Below are positions 16,274-19,165 of a stretch of DNA of 19,165 bases, piece by piece (the first letter of the stretch is position 1; the number at the start of each line of letters is the position of its first letter). The DNA comes from an uncultured Marinilabiliaceae bacterium. GTDB taxonomy: Bacteria > Bacteroidota > Bacteroidia > Bacteroidales > Marinilabiliaceae. The stretch covers positions 1 through 19,165 of the forward strand of contig CAJONN010000010.1 in assembly GCA_905235955.1 (NCBI GenBank). Direction: 5' to 3'. The notes below the pieces were generated by a model. That model was not told the origin of the DNA. It was given only the letters and a program-made list of their open reading frames with translations, and searched no databases. The position numbers were made by a program, and so were the translations under genes.

Positions 16274-16305
16274 CAAAAATATCCAATAAGTTATCAATAC
16301 CCAAA
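16274..16305 (-). promoter_or_regulatory. Promoter of the chemosensory operon
   Basis: Minus-strand TTTG (16302-16305) is followed after exactly 20 bases by TATTTTTG (16274-16281). This matches the Bacteroidota housekeeping promoter form TTTG-N(19-21)-TAnnTTTG. Transcription would start near 16268, giving a leader of roughly 85 nt before the YfiR-like ATG at 16182. No comparably good promoter was found in the gaps downstream, so this is likely the main promoter of the operon. The AT-rich region shows no clear terminator for ribF, so read-through from ribF is also possible. Confidence 0.6.
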
Positions 16306-16326
16306 TTAATTTTAAATTTTTTTTAA

Positions 16327-17262
16327 TTATTGGGCATATTGGCACAAAATGTGCCTTGCTGAGGCTATGTCGTCAACTATTTGGTTCTCCAATTCTTCTA
16401 ACATCGAAAATCGTTTTTCTTCTCGTATACGAGAAAAAAAGTAAATTGTCATTTTTCGACCATATATTTTTGCAGAAAAGTTGATAATGTGTGCCTCTAT
16501 TCTGTGTTCGGTGGCTCCTAAGGTTGGTCTTATTCCTATGTCTATTACTGCCTGACGCATTGTGCCATCAAAGTTGATGAGGGCTGCGTATACGCCATCG
16601 ACTGGTATGAGTTTATACGGCTCATCTACTTTGAGGTTAGCGGTAGGGAAACCTATTTTATGTCCAATGCCATCACCATGCACTATGGTGCCTGTGATGC
16701 TATATTGCTTGCCAAGCATTTGTGTTGCTACATCAATATTGCCACTATTAAGGGCTTGACGTATGGTTGATGAACTGTATGCGCCACTAATCTCATCGGT
16801 GTATGGCGAGCCTGTGCTACATGACAGACCTGCTATTTCGCATATTTGACATTGCTCAACTGGTGTAGTTTGTCCAGCTCCAAAATGATGATTGAAGCCC
16901 ATGTGGAAGTGTTGTGCATGTAGCTTGTCGAGTAGGATGTTTTTGACGAATCGGAGTGGTGTAAGTTGGGCTATTCTGTTGTTGAATTCCATCACTACCA
17001 GATGATCGACGCCAAGTTGTGCTATGGCTTGCGCTTTTTCTTCGAGTGTTGAGAGCAAACTGACGTTGGTATGGTTGCTACTAAGTATTGTTTTGGGATG
17101 TGGCCATAGGGTCAGAACTACTGATGGTGCTTGCTTTTGTTTGGCTATGCCAACCAGTTCAGATATTAGTTTCTGATGACCTTTGTGTACTCCGTCAAAC
17201 ATACCAACAGTAACTACGCAACCATCGGTTGGTAAGTTTTCTATTCCTTTATGTATTTGCAC
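16327..17262 (-). CDS. ribF: RibF: bifunctional riboflavin kinase / FAD synthetase
   Basis: The enzyme phosphorylates riboflavin to FMN and adenylates FMN to FAD in the cytoplasm. The N-terminal nucleotidyltransferase domain has GMFDGVHKGHQ (HxGH motif) and FNHHFGAGQ, then SSTIRQAL near its end. The C-terminal kinase domain shows IVHGDGIGHKIGFPTANL, with the flavokinase motif GFPTAN, then IGIRPTLG and EAHIINF with the likely catalytic Glu. The frame is open back to a TTG at 17283 (318 aa). I prefer the GTG at 17262 (311 aa) because VQIHKGIENL then aligns with the usual start of RibF proteins (E. coli begins MKLIRGIHNL). In addition, the TTG overlaps a promoter-like TAACTTTG. It is a housekeeping gene with no obvious functional link to the chemosensory operon on its 3' side. 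Confidence 0.95.
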   Translation of the reverse strand: MQIHKGIENLPTDGCVVTVGMFDGVHKGHQKLISELVGIAKQKQAPSVVLTLWPHPKTILSSNHTNVSLLSTLEEKAQAIAQLGVDHLVVMEFNNRIAQLTPLRFVKNILLDKLHAQHFHMGFNHHFGAGQTTPVEQCQICEIAGLSCSTGSPYTDEISGAYSSSTIRQALNSGNIDVATQMLGKQYSITGTIVHGDGIGHKIGFPTANLKVDEPYKLIPVDGVYAALINFDGTMRQAVIDIGIRPTLGATEHRIEAHIINFSAKIYGRKMTIYFFSRIREEKRFSMLEELENQIVDDIASARHILCQYAQ

Positions 17263-17280
17263 TGGTGTTTGTTTGGGGCA

Positions 17281-17288
17281 CAAAGTTA
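17281..17288 (-). promoter_or_regulatory. Possible -7 element for ribF
   Basis: Minus-strand TAACTTTG fits the TAnnTTTG consensus and lies about 20 bases before the GTG start chosen for ribF. No good TTTG element is found 19-21 bases further upstream, where an A-rich sequence is present instead. The call is therefore tentative. Confidence 0.35.
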
Positions 17289-17318
17289 TGAATTTTCAGT
17301 ATATTTTTTTGTTGAAAA

Positions 17319-17378
17319 CCACGGCTCTTTCATTTTTGTTGCTATGGATAGGTGGCTGAGATAATGAAAGAGCCGTGG
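17319..17378. repeat. Perfect 16-bp inverted repeat between divergent genes
   Basis: CCACGGCTCTTTCATT at 17319-17334 is matched exactly by its reverse complement at 17363-17378, with a 28-nt spacer. The stem is richer in GC than the surrounding intergenic DNA. It lies between the putative ribF -7 element and the promoter of the cotransporter gene, so both flanking genes point away from it. It could be an operator, a structured RNA element, or a remnant of a mobile repeat. No other copy was seen in the window. Confidence 0.85.
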
Positions 17379-17408
17379 CAAGATAGAGTTAAATGGAAGA
17401 GTTATGGT

Positions 17409-17438
17409 TTTGGAAATATTCTCTTTTTACTATCTTTG
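17409..17438 (+). promoter_or_regulatory. Promoter of the Na+/phosphate cotransporter gene
   Basis: TTTG at 17409-17412 and TATCTTTG at 17431-17438 are separated by 18 bases, close to the Bacteroidota consensus spacing. A start near 17445 would give a leader of about 45 nt before the ATG at 17489. No Shine-Dalgarno sequence is present in that leader. Confidence 0.6.
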
Positions 17439-17488
17439 CGATAGTTTTTGAAATTTATTATTCTTATTAGCATCCTTATTATTTTTTC

Positions 17489-19162
17489 ATGGATACTATT
17501 ATAAATGTTTTAAGTTTGATAGGCTCGTTAGCTTTCTTTCTTTACGGAATGAAAGTGATGAGCGAAGGTCTTGAAAAATTTGCAGGTAATGGATTACGTT
17601 CTATTTTAGCTGCAATGACAAAAAACAGAGTTATGGGAGTGCTTACAGGCATTCTGATAACAGCTCTCATCCAATCATCGAGTGCTACGACAGTAATGGT
17701 TGTCAGCTTTGTAAATGCTGGCTTAATGACCTTGCAGCAATCTATTGGCGTAATAATGGGTGCCAATATCGGTACTACAGTTACAGCATGGATTATTTCA
17801 GCCATTGGCTTCAAAATAGAGATAGCCGTAGTAGCTTTGCCACTATTGGCAATAGGTATGCCACTCATATTTTCGCGCAAACCACAATACAAATATTTTG
17901 GCGAATTTATCTTTGGTTTCTCGTTCCTCTTTATGGGACTTAGCTTTTTGCAGTCGGCAGCCGTAAACCTCAACATTGGGCAATATGTGGCTAGTATGCT
18001 TGCCCAAGTGCCATGCGACAGCTTCTTTACCATACTGATATTTGTAATAGTAGGTGCTGTAGTTACTATGATAGTGCAAGCTAGTGCGGCAACAATGGCC
18101 ATCACACTTATGCTCTTTGATATGCACATACCGGGCTTTGGCTTTGAACAAGCAGCAGCTTTGGCTATGGGACAAAATATAGGCACTACCATCACAGCCT
18201 TTTTGGCAGCACTTACCGCCAACACACAGGCACGCCGAGCAGCATTGGCTCATATGTTTTTCAATGTATTTGGCGTAGTTGTTTTCCTCATATTCTTCTA
18301 TCCGGCATGCAACGGAGTTAGTTGGTTTGTGTCTGATGTGATGAATATCAATGCCAACGACCTCTACAAGTTGTCAGCATTCCATACATTTTTCAATGTA
18401 TTCAACACATTGCTACTCATAGGCTTTGTAAAGCAAATAGAGGCATTGGTTTGCAAGGTATTGCCACAAAAAGAACAAGAAGAGGAATTCAGGCTCAAAT
18501 TTATTTCAGCTGGTTTGCTCTCCACTGCCGAACTTTCATTGCTCGAAGCACAAAAAGAGATCAACAACTTTGCTGAGCGTTGCCAACGTATGTATAGTTT
18601 TGTTGAAGAGTTGCTCGAAACTAAAAACGAAGATGACTTCTCAAGAATATTCCTTCGAATAGAGAAATATGAGAACATCACCGACAATATGGAGATAGAG
18701 ATTGGCAAATATCTGCGTAGGGTGAGCGAAGGAAGGCTCTCAAATGAGTCGAAGGGACGCTTGCAAAAGATGATGCGCCAAATAGGTGAACTTGAAAGTA
18801 TTGGCGACTCGTGCTACAATTTGGGCAGAACTCTCAACCGACGTCGCAAAAACTCAAAAGACGACTTCACTACAGCTCAAATGGAACAAATGCACAAAAT
18901 GCTTGCACTTGTAAACAAGGCTGTAGACGAAATGGTAAAACTTGTGATAAAAGCTCCAGAACAACCAAACATCAATACCAACAATAGTCATAATATTGAA
19001 CGCGAAATAAACAGCTTGCGCAAACAGCTCAAAAAGCAAAATTTGCAAGATGTCAACGATGGTGTTTATAACTATCAGCTCGGAGTTTTCTATATCGACT
19101 TCATTTCAGAATGCGAAAAGCTTGGCGACTATATAATGAATGTAGTGCAAGCTACAAAATAA
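17489..19162 (+). CDS. Na+/phosphate cotransporter family protein with PhoU-like C-terminal domain
   Basis: This 557-residue inner-membrane transporter of the Na/Pi-cotransporter (NptA/YjbB) family has two inverted repeat halves. The first half holds QSSSATT (62-68) and GANIGTT (91-97). The second holds the matching QASAATM (197-203) and GQNIGTT (228-234). The first motif is the classical QSSS, while the second is QASA, a common relaxed form. About eight or nine hydrophobic segments are spread over residues 1-320. From about 335 to the end, the protein is helical, charged and PhoU-like, as in many bacterial members, and probably regulates the transporter in the cytoplasm. It is transcribed divergently from ribF, has its own promoter, and ends 3 nt before the window edge. 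It is not obviously linked to the chemosensory operon. Substrate assignment to phosphate comes from the family only. Confidence 0.93.
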   Translation: MDTIINVLSLIGSLAFFLYGMKVMSEGLEKFAGNGLRSILAAMTKNRVMGVLTGILITALIQSSSATTVMVVSFVNAGLMTLQQSIGVIMGANIGTTVTAWIISAIGFKIEIAVVALPLLAIGMPLIFSRKPQYKYFGEFIFGFSFLFMGLSFLQSAAVNLNIGQYVASMLAQVPCDSFFTILIFVIVGAVVTMIVQASAATMAITLMLFDMHIPGFGFEQAAALAMGQNIGTTITAFLAALTANTQARRAALAHMFFNVFGVVVFLIFFYPACNGVSWFVSDVMNINANDLYKLSAFHTFFNVFNTLLLIGFVKQIEALVCKVLPQKEQEEEFRLKFISAGLLSTAELSLLEAQKEINNFAERCQRMYSFVEELLETKNEDDFSRIFLRIEKYENITDNMEIEIGKYLRRVSEGRLSNESKGRLQKMMRQIGELESIGDSCYNLGRTLNRRRKNSKDDFTTAQMEQMHKMLALVNKAVDEMVKLVIKAPEQPNINTNNSHNIEREINSLRKQLKKQNLQDVNDGVYNYQLGVFYIDFISECEKLGDYIMNVVQATK

Positions 19163-19165
19163 TGT

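Noticed and set aside
16200..16340. Terminator between ribF and the chemosensory operon
   Set aside because: Only a weak AT-rich partial dyad around 16300-16334 is seen, without a following T-run on the minus strand. It overlaps the operon promoter, so it is not supported as a terminator.
17319..17378. Inverted repeat read as a rho-independent terminator
   Set aside because: Neither neighbouring gene is transcribed into it, the loop is 28 nt, and no T-run follows the arm on either strand.
17263..17480. FMN riboswitch upstream of ribF
   Set aside because: The region is short, AT-rich and shows none of the conserved FMN-aptamer helices or sequence blocks. The likely transcript leader is only around 10-15 nt.
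17542..18225. Minus-strand open frame (227 codons) opposite the Na+/phosphate cotransporter
   Set aside because: The plus strand encodes an excellent transporter match with its own promoter. The antisense frame shows no family signature.

Overview
The window most likely comes from a member of the Bacteroidota, probably class Bacteroidia. Three things point there. The promoters match the TTTG-N(18-20)-TAnnTTTG form typical of that phylum. Most starts lack a Shine-Dalgarno sequence. The GAF-domain sensors carry sequence motifs I associate with that phylum. I cannot name a genus. No RNA gene, insertion sequence, CRISPR array or phage gene was seen.

Layout. From about 16.3 kb down to the left edge, everything lies on the minus strand and reads as one long chemosensory operon of 17 genes. 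Gaps are mostly 1-50 nt and the largest is 96 nt. In transcription order the genes are: a periplasmic YfiR-like protein, a methyl-accepting chemotaxis protein (MCP), a STAS-domain protein, CheY, CheA, two CheW, a canonical CheR, a histidine-kinase-like protein lacking its phospho-accepting His, CheD, full-length CheB, a membrane GAF-PAS-PAS sensor, a second CheR, a third degenerate CheR, a CheB without receiver domain, a membrane GAF protein, and a membrane GAF-PAS protein cut by the window edge. A good promoter lies just upstream of the first gene. Right of the operon is ribF (also minus). It is divergent from a Na+/phosphate cotransporter with a PhoU-like tail (plus), and a perfect 16-bp inverted repeat lies between the two.

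How it may work. The first part (YfiR-like to CheB) forms a complete signalling core: receptor, adaptors, kinase, response regulator, and adaptation enzymes CheR/CheB/CheD. The MCP ends in an aromatic pentapeptide of the kind that tethers CheR. The second part looks like a split version of the CheB-CheR-PAS fusion proteins known from many bacteria, set among three related membrane sensors with no visible output domain. No flagellar, pilus or gliding gene is present, so the output is unknown. No CheC, CheX or CheZ phosphatase is present either. The His-less kinase-like protein keeps the ExxN phosphatase motif, which makes it an attractive candidate for the missing phosphatase.
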